DNA of 53,127 nt from an uncultured Bacteroidia bacterium (GTDB lineage Bacteria > Bacteroidota > Bacteroidia > Bacteroidales > F082). The notes under the pieces are model-generated. The model did not search any database. It was not told the origin of the DNA and saw only the letters and a program-made list of their open reading frames with translations. Every line of letters starts with the position of its first letter. Within the stretch, counting starts at the first letter, position 1. Made by a program: the position numbers and the translations under genes. Of the stretch, positions 1 to 8,003 are shown in pieces. The stretch lies in NCBI GenBank assembly GCA_902791165.1, contig CADAVB010000018.1, forward strand, positions 1 through 53,127, read 5' to 3'.

Positions 1-335
1 GAGTTGAAATAACCCGTCATCCATTGGAACACGAAAAGGCCTATCGTGCCCGGCACCAACAGTTTGCGGGTGCGTGCCTTGAACCACTCCTTGGCCGATT
101 GCTTTTGCAACGCATAACGCGATCCGATGCCCGCCAAAATGAACAGCAGCGGCATAAAAAAGGGATAGAGGATATACATCACAACATCCTGATACTGACG
201 ACATTCTGGATAATCTCCGAAACCGCCGATGCCGCCAAACACGCCCTTGTTGTTGTAGAAATAAATGACGTGGTAAAACAGCACCAAAAGCACTGTAGCC
301 CAGCGCAGATTGTCAATCCAATGCTTGCGTTCCAT
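1..335 (-). CDS. Acyltransferase 3 family membrane protein, N-terminal part
   Basis: The first 111 codons read as an integral membrane acyltransferase of the Acyl_transf_3 family, which moves acyl groups onto sugars or other envelope substrates. The protein opens MERKHWIDNLRW and soon has a hydrophobic segment with the family's early YHV histidine motif (VLLVLFYHVIYFY). A second hydrophobic stretch (YILYPFFMPLLFILAGIGS) and a basic KARTRKLLVPG turn follow, also typical. The gene runs off the left edge. ATG at 333-335 is preceded by a strong AGGAGG that overlaps the end of the AbrB-like gene, so the two are probably co-transcribed. The substrate cannot be told. Confidence 0.8.
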   Translation of the reverse strand, partial: MERKHWIDNLRWATVLLVLFYHVIYFYNNKGVFGGIGGFGDYPECRQYQDVVMYILYPFFMPLLFILAGIGSRYALQKQSAKEWFKARTRKLLVPGTIGLFVFQWMTGYFN

Positions 336-337
336 GG

Positions 338-541
338 TCAGTTTCCTCCTAACATTTCATCGATTTTGTCCTGAAAAATCTCGGTTTTCACGACAGCCAT
401 GCCTTTTGAATCGCCAAGCACTAACAGACTGTCGCCCGCATTGATGCCGTAAACCTCGCGAGCTTCCTTTGGGATGACGATTTGTCCCCGCTCGCCCACC
501 TTCACTACTCCGAAGATGAATTTTCCGTTTTCTGCTTCCAT
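338..541 (-). CDS. AbrB/MazE-type (SpoVT-AbrB) DNA-binding protein
   Basis: A 67-residue protein with the swapped-hairpin SpoVT-AbrB signature: VKVGERGQIVIPKEAREVYG, then a GDSLLVLGD strand. Such proteins are transition-state regulators or antitoxin-like DNA-binding proteins. No toxin gene lies beside it; its downstream partner is the acyltransferase, whose ribosome-binding site overlaps its stop. It may therefore be a small autoregulator of a two-gene operon. A TACTTTTG box on the same strand lies about 45 bases upstream of the start. Confidence 0.8.
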   Translation of the reverse strand: MEAENGKFIFGVVKVGERGQIVIPKEAREVYGINAGDSLLVLGDSKGMAVVKTEIFQDKIDEMLGGN

Positions 542-584
542 AATATTGATTTTTATGATTTGTATGAATTTTCATATTTTGCCG

Positions 585-592
585 CAAAAGTA
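585..592 (-). promoter_or_regulatory. Bacteroidota -7 box before the AbrB-like gene
   Basis: TACTTTTG on the minus strand fits the TAnnTTTG consensus and lies about 45 bases upstream of the start at 541. No well-spaced TTTG -33 box is obvious. Confidence 0.4.
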
Positions 593-742
593 GGAATAAT
601 TTTCCAAATTCTGACAGCAATTTTTCATTTTTTGAAAAATTTACTCCCGTTTTTTCAAAGAAAAACACTATTTTCGCGGCGCGAAACAAATTTTCCGCCG
701 ATGTAAAACGCAGTATTCACTTAAAAGAAAGGGGGTAGGCCT

Positions 743-1660
743 ATGATTAACAGCCTGAAAATCGGGAACTTGACCTGGCGTCATCTCAACAACCCAACCG
801 AGGAAGACTTTGAATTCCTCAAGGACCGTTTCCATTTCCACCCCTTGGATATCGAAGACTGCAAGTCGGTGAACCAACGCCCGAAAATCGACATTTACGA
901 CGATTATTATTTTCTCATTTTGCATTTTCCCAATTTCGACCGTCAGAACAAGTTCGTGAAAATCAAGGAGGTGAAGATTTTTTGGGGCAAGGACTACATC
1001 ATCTCCATCGAGAAAAACCCTTGGGGCGTGTCGCAACTTTTCGAGGAATACGAGGAACGCGTCCAAAACGAAGAAGACTTGAACCTCAAGACTTCAGACC
1101 TGCTGCTCTACCGCATCCTCGAAAAACTGATGACCGAATCGGTCTATCTGCTGCGCAAGGTCGGCCTCGACGTGGAATTAATCAACCGCGAACTGCTTCA
1201 GGAAAAGCAGGTGAAAATCATCGAGCGCATCAGCGTGACACGCAAGAACCTTATCCTCATCAACACCATTTTCAAGCCGCAACTACGACTCTTCCACCTG
1301 TTTGAAACTGGCAAGGTTACAGGTTTCACCGACGATGTGGAGTACATGGAAGACTACTGGGGCAACATCCTCGACTACCTGCAAAAGGTGTGGGACATGA
1401 CCGAGGACTACGAGGAACTGATTGAAGGCCTGTCGATGACCTTCGACTCGATGCAGACCAACAAGACCAACGAAACGATGAAAATCCTGACCCTCGTTTC
1501 GACCATCATCCTGCCTTTGACCTTTATCACTGGCCTTTATGGCATGAATGTGAAATTGCCTTTCCAAGAATCAGCGTGGGCCTTCTGGGGCATCATGGGA
1601 TTCATGGCCGTGGTGGCTGCCGCGTTCTATGTCTATTTCAGGCACAAGAAGATGATGTAA
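743..1660 (+). CDS. corA: CorA-family Mg2+/divalent cation transporter
   Basis: A 305-residue CorA protein, a homopentameric inner-membrane channel for Mg2+ (some members carry Co2+, Ni2+ or Zn2+). The long cytoplasmic alpha/beta and stalk-helix part is followed by two C-terminal membrane helices. The signature pore motif YGMN lies near residue 267 at the end of the first helix, and the tail is short and basic (FRHKKMM), as in the family. The length is normal. ATG at 743 follows a purine-rich AAAGGGGG. The gene is divergent from the AbrB-like gene and only about 40 bases from the ABC-F gene. Confidence 0.93.
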   Translation: MINSLKIGNLTWRHLNNPTEEDFEFLKDRFHFHPLDIEDCKSVNQRPKIDIYDDYYFLILHFPNFDRQNKFVKIKEVKIFWGKDYIISIEKNPWGVSQLFEEYEERVQNEEDLNLKTSDLLLYRILEKLMTESVYLLRKVGLDVELINRELLQEKQVKIIERISVTRKNLILINTIFKPQLRLFHLFETGKVTGFTDDVEYMEDYWGNILDYLQKVWDMTEDYEELIEGLSMTFDSMQTNKTNETMKILTLVSTIILPLTFITGLYGMNVKLPFQESAWAFWGIMGFMAVVAAAFYVYFRHKKMM

Positions 1661-1698
1661 GTCAAATTCCTTATCTTTGCCGCCTAAAACGGTAAGCC

Positions 1699-3654
1699 AT
1701 GATTTCCATTCAAAACTTGAGTATGCACTTCACCGGTGAAGACCTCTTCACCGACATTTCCTTTTTGATTCGCGAGAAAGACCGCATCGGCTTAGTTGGC
1801 AAAAACGGTGCGGGCAAGACCACGCTGTTGAAGCTGATTTGCGGTATGGAGCAACCCTCAAAAGGAGATGTGATTGTCCCACAAGGTGTTACGATTGGCT
1901 ATCTGCCCCAAGAGAAGAACGTGAACAGCGAGAAAACCGTTTTGGACGAAGCCCTGACCGCCTTCGACGAATACCATCAAATGGAGCGCGACTTGGAACG
2001 TCTTCAACAGGAACTGGCCGACCGCACAGATTATGAAAGCCCTCAATACGAGAAACTTATCGTGAAGTTGAACAACCTCAATGACCGTTTGGCCTTGCTC
2101 GGCGGCAACTCCATCGAGGGCGAGGCGGAGCGGATTTTGGTGGGTTTGGGTTTTGGTCACGAGGATATGCAACGCCCCATGCGCGAGTTCAGCAATGGCT
2201 GGCAAATGCGTGTGGAATTGGCCAAAATCTTGTTGAAAAAGCCCAACCTTTTACTTTTAGACGAGCCGACCAATCACCTTGACATTGAGTCCATTCAATG
2301 GCTTGAAGGTTTCTTGAAGGCCTATTACGGCGCGATATTGATGGTTTCGCACGACCGCGCCTTTTTGGACAACATCACCATCCGCACGGTGGAAATCTCG
2401 AATGGCAAGATTTACGATTATAAAGTGCCGTATTCCGATTACGTCAGTCTGCGCGAGGAACGTGTGGACATGCAACGCTCGGCTTACGAAAACCAGCAGC
2501 GCGAAATCAAGAACATCGAGGCGTTCATTGAGCGTTTCCGCTACAAGGCGACCAAGGCCAAGCAGGTGCAAAGCCGCGTGAAACTCCTTGAAAAAATGGA
2601 TGAAATCGTCATCGACGACATCGACAGCACGGCCATCCACTTCAAGTTTCCGCCTGCGCCACACTCTGGCAAGGTGACGCTTGAATTGAACCATGTGGGC
2701 AAATCCTACGGCGACAAAGTTATCCTAAAAGACATTAACTTGCTGATTCCGCGAGGTGAAAAGATTGCTTTTGTGGGGCGCAACGGCGAGGGCAAGTCCA
2801 CTTTGTCGAAAATCATCTGCGGTGTTCTTGACCACGAGGGCGAGGTAAAACTTGGCCACGAGGTCAAGATTGGGTATTATGCACAGAACCAGCAGGATAT
2901 GCTCGACATGAACAAGACGGTTTTTGAGACTTTGGACGATGTGGCTGTGGGCGATATGCGCTTGAAGGTGAAGGCTTTACTCGGCTCTTTCCTCTTCCGT
3001 GGCGACGACATCGACAAGAAAGTGAAAGTGCTCTCCGGTGGCGAGAAAGCTCGTCTTTCCTTGGCCAAAATGCTCCTTTTCCCAACCAATTTGTTGGTCT
3101 TGGACGAGCCGACCAACCACTTGGACATGCTCTCGAAGGACATCCTGAAAAACGCCCTGATTCAATACGACGGCACATTAATCATCGTTTCCCACGACCG
3201 TGATTTCCTTCAAGGCTTGACCAACAAGGTCTATGAGTTCCGCAAACCGAACATCAAGGAATACATCGGCGACATCTATGACTTCTTGGAGCAGAAGAAC
3301 CTCAACCACTTGAAAGAGTTGGAGATTGCCGCCAAGCAACAACCACAAAAAGTCGCTGCCGAACCTATTTCGCAAAACAAAATCAACTACGAACGCAAGA
3401 AACAAATCGATGCCAAACTCCGCAAGGTCGATAAGGAAATCCAACGCTTGGAGGAAGCCATCGGCAAACTCGAAGCCGAACTTGCCGAACAAGACAAAAT
3501 CATGGCCAACCCTGAGCAACACCCTGAAACCAAGATAGATAACGATTGGTATTGGGCCTACGGAAAGAAGAAAGAAGAACTACAAAATCTGATGGACGAC
3601 TGGGGCGAGAAGCAAATCGAGCGGGAAGAAGTGATGGCGGAGTATGGGAAATAG
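1699..3654 (+). CDS. ABC-F family ATPase (Uup/EttA-like ribosome-associated factor)
   Basis: A 651-residue protein with two ABC ATPase domains and no membrane segment, the layout of ABC-F factors that act on stalled or initiating ribosomes. Domain 1 has Walker A GKNGAGKTT (about residues 36-44), a divergent signature FSNGWQ and Walker B LLLLDEPTNHLD. A charged linker around residues 235-310 matches the P-site tRNA interaction motif region. Domain 2 has GRNGEGKST, LSGGEKARLSLAK and LLVLDEPTNHLD. The last ~90 residues form a highly charged coiled coil like the C-terminal DNA- or ribosome-binding arm of Uup. The exact subfamily needs a tree. Confidence 0.93.
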   Translation: MISIQNLSMHFTGEDLFTDISFLIREKDRIGLVGKNGAGKTTLLKLICGMEQPSKGDVIVPQGVTIGYLPQEKNVNSEKTVLDEALTAFDEYHQMERDLERLQQELADRTDYESPQYEKLIVKLNNLNDRLALLGGNSIEGEAERILVGLGFGHEDMQRPMREFSNGWQMRVELAKILLKKPNLLLLDEPTNHLDIESIQWLEGFLKAYYGAILMVSHDRAFLDNITIRTVEISNGKIYDYKVPYSDYVSLREERVDMQRSAYENQQREIKNIEAFIERFRYKATKAKQVQSRVKLLEKMDEIVIDDIDSTAIHFKFPPAPHSGKVTLELNHVGKSYGDKVILKDINLLIPRGEKIAFVGRNGEGKSTLSKIICGVLDHEGEVKLGHEVKIGYYAQNQQDMLDMNKTVFETLDDVAVGDMRLKVKALLGSFLFRGDDIDKKVKVLSGGEKARLSLAKMLLFPTNLLVLDEPTNHLDMLSKDILKNALIQYDGTLIIVSHDRDFLQGLTNKVYEFRKPNIKEYIGDIYDFLEQKNLNHLKELEIAAKQQPQKVAAEPISQNKINYERKKQIDAKLRKVDKEIQRLEEAIGKLEAELAEQDKIMANPEQHPETKIDNDWYWAYGKKKEELQNLMDDWGEKQIEREEVMAEYGK

Positions 3655-3686
3655 GCGTTAAAGTGTTCTTTTCCACAAAAAAATCC

Positions 3687-3798
3687 GATTATCTGCTGCT
3701 AACCCGATTTTTTAAGGACTTAGCAGCAGATAATCTGCAAAAAATGCACGATAACCTGCTGCTAACTCAATTTTTTGAGGACTTAACAGCAGATTATC
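3687..3798. repeat. 112-nt double-hairpin repeat, copy 1 (3' side of the ATPase-DUF234 gene)
   Basis: Two 49-nt hairpin units (3687-3735 and 3750-3798) are separated by a 14-nt spacer starting TGCAAAAAATG. Each unit has 19-nt arms built on GATTATCTGCTGCTAAGTC and its complement around an 11-nt T-rich loop. The same two-hairpin block, same orientation and spacer, recurs at 5267-5378 on the other side of the ATPase gene. The second hairpin covers the stop codon of that gene. Terminator activity is possible, but would not explain a matching copy upstream. Confidence 0.92.
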
Positions 3799-5218
3799 GG
3801 TATTCTTTGAACAAATCGTCCATTTTCACTTCGGATTGGATGCTGTTCCAATAAGCATTGTGGGCCACGCCGTAGGTGGTAATCATCGTGGTATGAATGG
3901 CCTTGCGGGTCTTTGTGACTTGCTGGAACACGGATTTCCGTCTTCTGAGGTTTTTATCTTCCTCGCTGTCAATTTGATAGGTGTCGTTTGAGAACTTCAT
4001 TTCGCAAAGGTTGATGACACCGTCGTTGCGGTCGATGAGCAGGTCGATTTGTGCGCCATCGTGTTCCTTGGTGGCTTCGGTGTGCCACGATTGTGCCGTG
4101 CTGACCACGCCACCAATGCCCAAAGCCTCTTTGATTTGCGGCAAATGCCATAGGCAGACACGCTCGAAAGCCAAGCCTGCCCAAGTGGAGTGGAGTTGCG
4201 AGGATAAGTTGTTGGACCAGAAGTGGTTGTCCTTTTTTATGTTGCTTGTGAGGTAGCGGAAATAAAACAGCGTGAAGTTGTCCATCAGTTGGTAAATCGC
4301 GTCGCGTTGTTTCTTGCCGAGGATTTGGTATTTTCTGATGAAGTTGCATTGCTCCAATTCCTCAAGGGCGCGGATGAAGACGGCGTTGTCGTCGAGGCCA
4401 GTGTTTTCGAGGAGTTCCTTGCGGGTCATCCCGGCTTTTTTGGTCGCCAGGGCGGTGACGATACTGATGTAGGGCGCGGGCTTCTTGAACAGCGAGTCGT
4501 ATAAAGCCTCAAATTCGTGGGAGAGGCGGCCGTTTTCGCTGAAAAACAGGCGGTCGATGTTTTGCGAAAGACTCTCGCCGCGCCGCAAGAGGCTCCAATA
4601 ATACGGGATGCCGCCCAATATCATATAGGCTTCGGTGAGGTCTTTGCGCGTCATGCTGATTTGCAGCGATTGGGCGTATTGCTCACATTCGCCGAGGCAG
4701 AAAGGCCGCAGGTAGATTTGGTCGGTCAGGCGGTTGTGCAGCCCGCCGTGGTCGCGGATGATTTTCTTGATGATCCACGAGGTGGCGCTGCCGCAAACGA
4801 TGAGGACGATGTCGTTGCGCATATTGGCCCAGCCGTTCCAAAAGTGCTCCAATGCACTGACAAACTGCGACTTGGGTGTGTCCATCCAAGGAAGTTCGTC
4901 CAAGAAAACCACTTTTTTCCTGTCGGGCGATTGCTCCAAAACCGCTTCAAGGAGGTGGAAGGCCTCAAACCAAGTGCGCGGCATCTTGCAGCGTTTCAGT
5001 CCGGCACGCCGCAGCGACTCACGAAACTCGGTCAGTTGCTCCTTTTTGTCGGCGTTGGCCACGCCCGTGTGGTAAAATGCGAAATGGTTCTCAAAAGTTT
5101 CCTTGATGAGGTAGGTCTTGCCCACGCGCCGCCGCCCGTAAACGGCGCAGAATTGCGACTCGTCTTTCTCCAACAGTTCAAGGAGTTCTCTTCTTTCTTC
5201 GTTGCGTCCAATCAGCAT
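3794..5218 (-). CDS. P-loop ATPase (ATPase_2) fused to a DUF234 nuclease-like domain
   Basis: A 474-residue protein. The N-terminal ATPase_2 domain has Walker A GRRRVGKT (residues 28-35), Walker B VVFLDELPW (near 105) and sensor segment VLIVCGSATSW. A winged-helix-like middle follows, then a C-terminal DUF234 region. In that region IDLLIDRNDGVINLCEMK (about 391-408) reads as the D-(E)xK core of a PD-(D/E)XK nuclease fold. These ATPases are multiplied in archaea and some Bacteroidota, and their function is poorly known. The gene stands alone, bracketed within about 50 bases on each side by matching double hairpins, so it looks like a self-contained unit. Nuclease activity is inferred from the motif only. 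Confidence 0.88.
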   Translation of the reverse strand: MLIGRNEERRELLELLEKDESQFCAVYGRRRVGKTYLIKETFENHFAFYHTGVANADKKEQLTEFRESLRRAGLKRCKMPRTWFEAFHLLEAVLEQSPDRKKVVFLDELPWMDTPKSQFVSALEHFWNGWANMRNDIVLIVCGSATSWIIKKIIRDHGGLHNRLTDQIYLRPFCLGECEQYAQSLQISMTRKDLTEAYMILGGIPYYWSLLRRGESLSQNIDRLFFSENGRLSHEFEALYDSLFKKPAPYISIVTALATKKAGMTRKELLENTGLDDNAVFIRALEELEQCNFIRKYQILGKKQRDAIYQLMDNFTLFYFRYLTSNIKKDNHFWSNNLSSQLHSTWAGLAFERVCLWHLPQIKEALGIGGVVSTAQSWHTEATKEHDGAQIDLLIDRNDGVINLCEMKFSNDTYQIDSEEDKNLRRRKSVFQQVTKTRKAIHTTMITTYGVAHNAYWNSIQSEVKMDDLFKEYR

Positions 5219-5266
5219 AAGGATGTCGTTTTTCGTTCAATGCTGCAAAGAAACGAAATTATTTCG

Positions 5267-5378
5267 GATTATCTGCTGCTAAGTCGTTTTTTTTTGCACT
5301 TAACAGCATAGAATCTGCAAAAAATGTGAGATAACATGCTGCTAAGTCGATTTTTTGAGGACTTAGCAGCAGATTATC
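5267..5378. repeat. 112-nt double-hairpin repeat, copy 2 (5' side of the ATPase-DUF234 gene)
   Basis: Hairpins at 5267-5315 and 5330-5378 with a 14-nt spacer TGCAAAAAATGTGA, in direct orientation to the copy at 3687-3798. The offset between copies is 1580 bases. The last hairpin is nearly perfect: 19-nt arms around GATTTTTTGAG. Differences between units are mostly in the arms' outer positions and the loop. The right end runs almost into the -33 box of the next gene. Confidence 0.92.
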
Positions 5379-5385
5379 TTTGCTT

Positions 5386-5418
5386 TTTGCGAAAAATGGG
5401 AAGAATTGTCTATTTTTG
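5386..5418 (+). promoter_or_regulatory. Bacteroidota promoter (TTTG / TATTTTTG)
   Basis: TTTG at 5386-5389 and TATTTTTG at 5411-5418, 21 bases apart. Transcription would begin around 5425, which rules out the in-frame start at 5406 and supports ATG at 5436. Confidence 0.6.
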
Positions 5419-5435
5419 CCGTCAAAACAAAGCCG

Positions 5436-7097
5436 ATGTTCTTCCTCCCGCGCATAGGACAGCATTATCAAGAGGGCTTCAAGGGCTACCGAACCCTTGT
5501 CTTGGGCGTGAAGCATCATTGCACGCTCAAACAATGCCCACACTATGAAGATTGCGTAATACAAAGAAATTGCGCAAGTTATGATACTAAATGCCCTGCC
5601 TACGGCGACCGCCACGACTTGCGCCTTTCGCAGAGCAACCGTATCGAAATCGACACGTTTTTGGAGGAATACGACCGCTATCCGACTTATTCCTATTTCA
5701 CGAAACTGATGTTGGGCAAAGCCGACGGCTGCACCGAAGCCGAAAAAACGGCGTTATGGGATCAGGTGGCTTTCGCCAATTATTTGCAGTATTTCTGTCC
5801 ATCGCCACAAGTGCCTGAATACGAAGAGGAAGGTTTGAACTATCGCTCTGAGGATTGGGATGCTTTCCAAGAATTATTGGAGACCGTGAAACCCGAAGTA
5901 CTGTTGGTTTGGAACGCTGCCTTGAAAACGTTGTTGGACAAGAAAATTGCCGATGGCGAAATCAAAGGTTTGACCCATTTCGATGATTTCCGTTCCGAAA
6001 CTTTGACCGTCAACCGCTATTTATATAAGGTGCAGCCAAAGAAATCGCCGAATGAATTGTTTGACGACTTCCGATTGGCTTTTTGCCCTGATGATGAGGC
6101 CAAGGCCGCCCGACTTATGCTCAATGCTTTGCAAAAGGCGCGTTTCCGCCAGTTTGTTCCTTCCCAAGATTTGAAACTGACATCCGAAATGGCGGAAACT
6201 GCACAACACAACATTTGGGATAACGAATTAATGTCATTCCTAATAGGAAAGCTGCCTGCAAAACAGGATTTAAACAAGTTGGTAGGTGCTTTTGAACCCC
6301 ATCTAAAAGAACTGGCCGAAGACTTCAGGTGCGCGTCTTCATTTCCTCTGGAAATTGCTGACACCAAGGCCATTGATGTGAGCGGCCAGCTGACTGAATT
6401 GTCGTGGTTCGATTTGGGCAAAGTTGGCTTTTTTGATGACACTGACGTTGTCATTCTTTATCTTACTAAAGCCAATGATACTTTGAAAACGTGTCTTAAA
6501 GCATTAGCTGATAATAAACTATGTCGCGTTTTGCTGTTGCTGGATGTGAAAGACAGCGACAAACTGGTGTTTGATGTGTCTGGTTGCTCGAATTTAAGTT
6601 CCATTGTGGAGAAGGAGCAAGCTTTGTTGATAAATTTCGATGGTGAAGCCCACGAAAAGGTTTGTCTCGAACAGGGCAACGAAAAGCTCTATCTCCGCCA
6701 TAAAAACTTATTGAAAGGCCAATCTTTGAGTCCATCGGATTATTTGTCAGTCAAGATGTCCAAATTGGAGTTGAATGATTTGATTTATAGAGTTTTCCAT
6801 AAGTATGACATTGTGATTTCGACGGCAAGGGGCAAGCGCAATCTGATGGAATTGTTGGATGGTTTGTTGAGTAGGAATTACATTTGCAGGCAGGGCAAAC
6901 ACCTGAAAGCGGTGCGGAGCAAGGCGGGGCAGTTGCTTTTCTATGGCTTGTATCGTTCTGGGCTTTCGTGGAATGATTTGGGACGACTTTTTGCCGATGA
7001 TAATTTGGCCAAAAACGCCAACCGTAAAAAGGTTGCTCAACAGCTTGAATCCCCATCGCCAGCGGCCAGATATTACCGCGATTTGTTTGGCTTTTGA
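5436..7097 (+). CDS. Unknown 553-residue protein with a possible uracil-DNA-glycosylase-like N-terminus
   Basis: The start region reads FLPRIGQHYQEGFKG then RTLVLGVKHHC and a Cys cluster (CPHYEDC, CASYDTKC). This resembles the opening of UDG-superfamily-like proteins of Bacteroidota, where 'ILVLGESHYC' sits in a similar place. A later strand EVLLVWNAALKTLLDKK could be the matching second half of that fold. The remaining ~330 residues are unrecognised and end in a small helical, possibly winged, region. No membrane segments or signal peptide. The upstream in-frame ATG at 5406 lies inside the promoter and was rejected. Function is not assigned. Confidence 0.75.
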   Translation: MFFLPRIGQHYQEGFKGYRTLVLGVKHHCTLKQCPHYEDCVIQRNCASYDTKCPAYGDRHDLRLSQSNRIEIDTFLEEYDRYPTYSYFTKLMLGKADGCTEAEKTALWDQVAFANYLQYFCPSPQVPEYEEEGLNYRSEDWDAFQELLETVKPEVLLVWNAALKTLLDKKIADGEIKGLTHFDDFRSETLTVNRYLYKVQPKKSPNELFDDFRLAFCPDDEAKAARLMLNALQKARFRQFVPSQDLKLTSEMAETAQHNIWDNELMSFLIGKLPAKQDLNKLVGAFEPHLKELAEDFRCASSFPLEIADTKAIDVSGQLTELSWFDLGKVGFFDDTDVVILYLTKANDTLKTCLKALADNKLCRVLLLLDVKDSDKLVFDVSGCSNLSSIVEKEQALLINFDGEAHEKVCLEQGNEKLYLRHKNLLKGQSLSPSDYLSVKMSKLELNDLIYRVFHKYDIVISTARGKRNLMELLDGLLSRNYICRQGKHLKAVRSKAGQLLFYGLYRSGLSWNDLGRLFADDNLAKNANRKKVAQQLESPSPAARYYRDLFGF

Positions 7098-7192
7098 GGC
7101 TTCTTTACGATTATTTACGATTTCAAACTATTGTATACCAGTGGTTTTTGTGTCCTTTTCTATTCCAAATGAGATGAATGGAAACAATTGTT

Positions 7193-7200
7193 TACTTTTG
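7193..7200 (+). promoter_or_regulatory. Bacteroidota -7 box before the Cys-rich lipoprotein gene
   Basis: TACTTTTG ends 39 bases before the ATG at 7240, so transcription probably begins near 7207. A clear -33 TTTG was not found. Confidence 0.45.
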
Positions 7201-7239
7201 CAGGAAAGTAAATCAAAGTTCAATCAAAACGGTAAAAAG

Positions 7240-7860
7240 ATGAAGAAACTTGGCAAAATTTTGATGCTTGCAATGGCTTTAGTGTTAATTGCATCCTGTG
7301 GACAGGGTGCTGGCAAATCTGGGGAGCAAACCACTCCTGACCCCGACAAACTGATGGACGAATTGTTGGTCGCTGGAAGGGCTGGCGACTGGCAAAAGGT
7401 TCTTGAACTTGACGAAAAGATCAATGAACAAAAGATGACCACGAAACAGGCTTTTCGCTTTTTCAACGAAATACAGCCAAAGTACACTGCTTTGGGTTAT
7501 GAAGGCGGGGAGCAGAGAGATTGGTGGGATGAAAACGGCACTATGTATGAGGAGCAGGATGTCGTTGTGGAGCAACCACAGCCGACCTATTCCCAACCTC
7601 AAAAAACCTATCGTGAACCTGAATATCTATACTATTGCAAGTTCTGTCGTACTTTGGTGAGAGCCACGGAATGGACCAAACCTGGCCCTAATTCAGGCCG
7701 TTGCACACAAGGCTACCATGGATGGATGAAGGTATGTGAATACGGCACCCAACATGGATTCCGTTGCTCGAAACGTGGTCTTGAGGTGACTACCAATTCC
7801 AGGCCTTGTAAAGGTAACGATTGCACCCAGGGTGAGCACCAATGGAAGCAGATTTATTAA
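7240..7860 (+). CDS. Small lipoprotein with a tandem Cys/His motif
   Basis: A 206-residue protein. It has a lipoprotein signal peptide (MKKLGKILMLAMALVLIASC, lipobox IASC, lipidated Cys at 20), so it should sit in the envelope. A helical region of about 60 residues and a Pro/Gln-rich linker follow. Then come two related Cys-rich units: CKFC...GRCTQGYHGWMKV and RC...GNDCTQGEHQWKQI. Both end in C-T-Q-G-x-H-x-W, so they are likely repeats of a small metal-binding fold. Zinc-finger-like repeats are unusual in a secreted lipoprotein. No family recognised. ATG at 7240 was chosen because the signal peptide starts there; an upstream open frame is fortuitous. Confidence 0.8.
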   Translation: MKKLGKILMLAMALVLIASCGQGAGKSGEQTTPDPDKLMDELLVAGRAGDWQKVLELDEKINEQKMTTKQAFRFFNEIQPKYTALGYEGGEQRDWWDENGTMYEEQDVVVEQPQPTYSQPQKTYREPEYLYYCKFCRTLVRATEWTKPGPNSGRCTQGYHGWMKVCEYGTQHGFRCSKRGLEVTTNSRPCKGNDCTQGEHQWKQIY

Positions 7861-8003
7861 TGGAAACACGGCAGTCCGCAAAAAACAAAGAATCACCTTC
7901 TTACAAATATTATTAGTTCATCTTGTCACAAGACAGGAGTAGGCAATCGATTCTCATTATCGATAGGTTTCGTACAAATTTTGAAGTTTCAAATCTTGAC
8001 ATC

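Noticed and set aside
3687..5378. CRISPR array
   Set aside because: Only four units with palindromic arms and an identical spacer, split by a gene; no variable spacers or cas genes.
6943..7239. N-terminal extension of the Cys-rich lipoprotein gene
   Set aside because: It overlaps the end of the preceding gene and lacks sense; the lipoprotein signal peptide begins at 7240.
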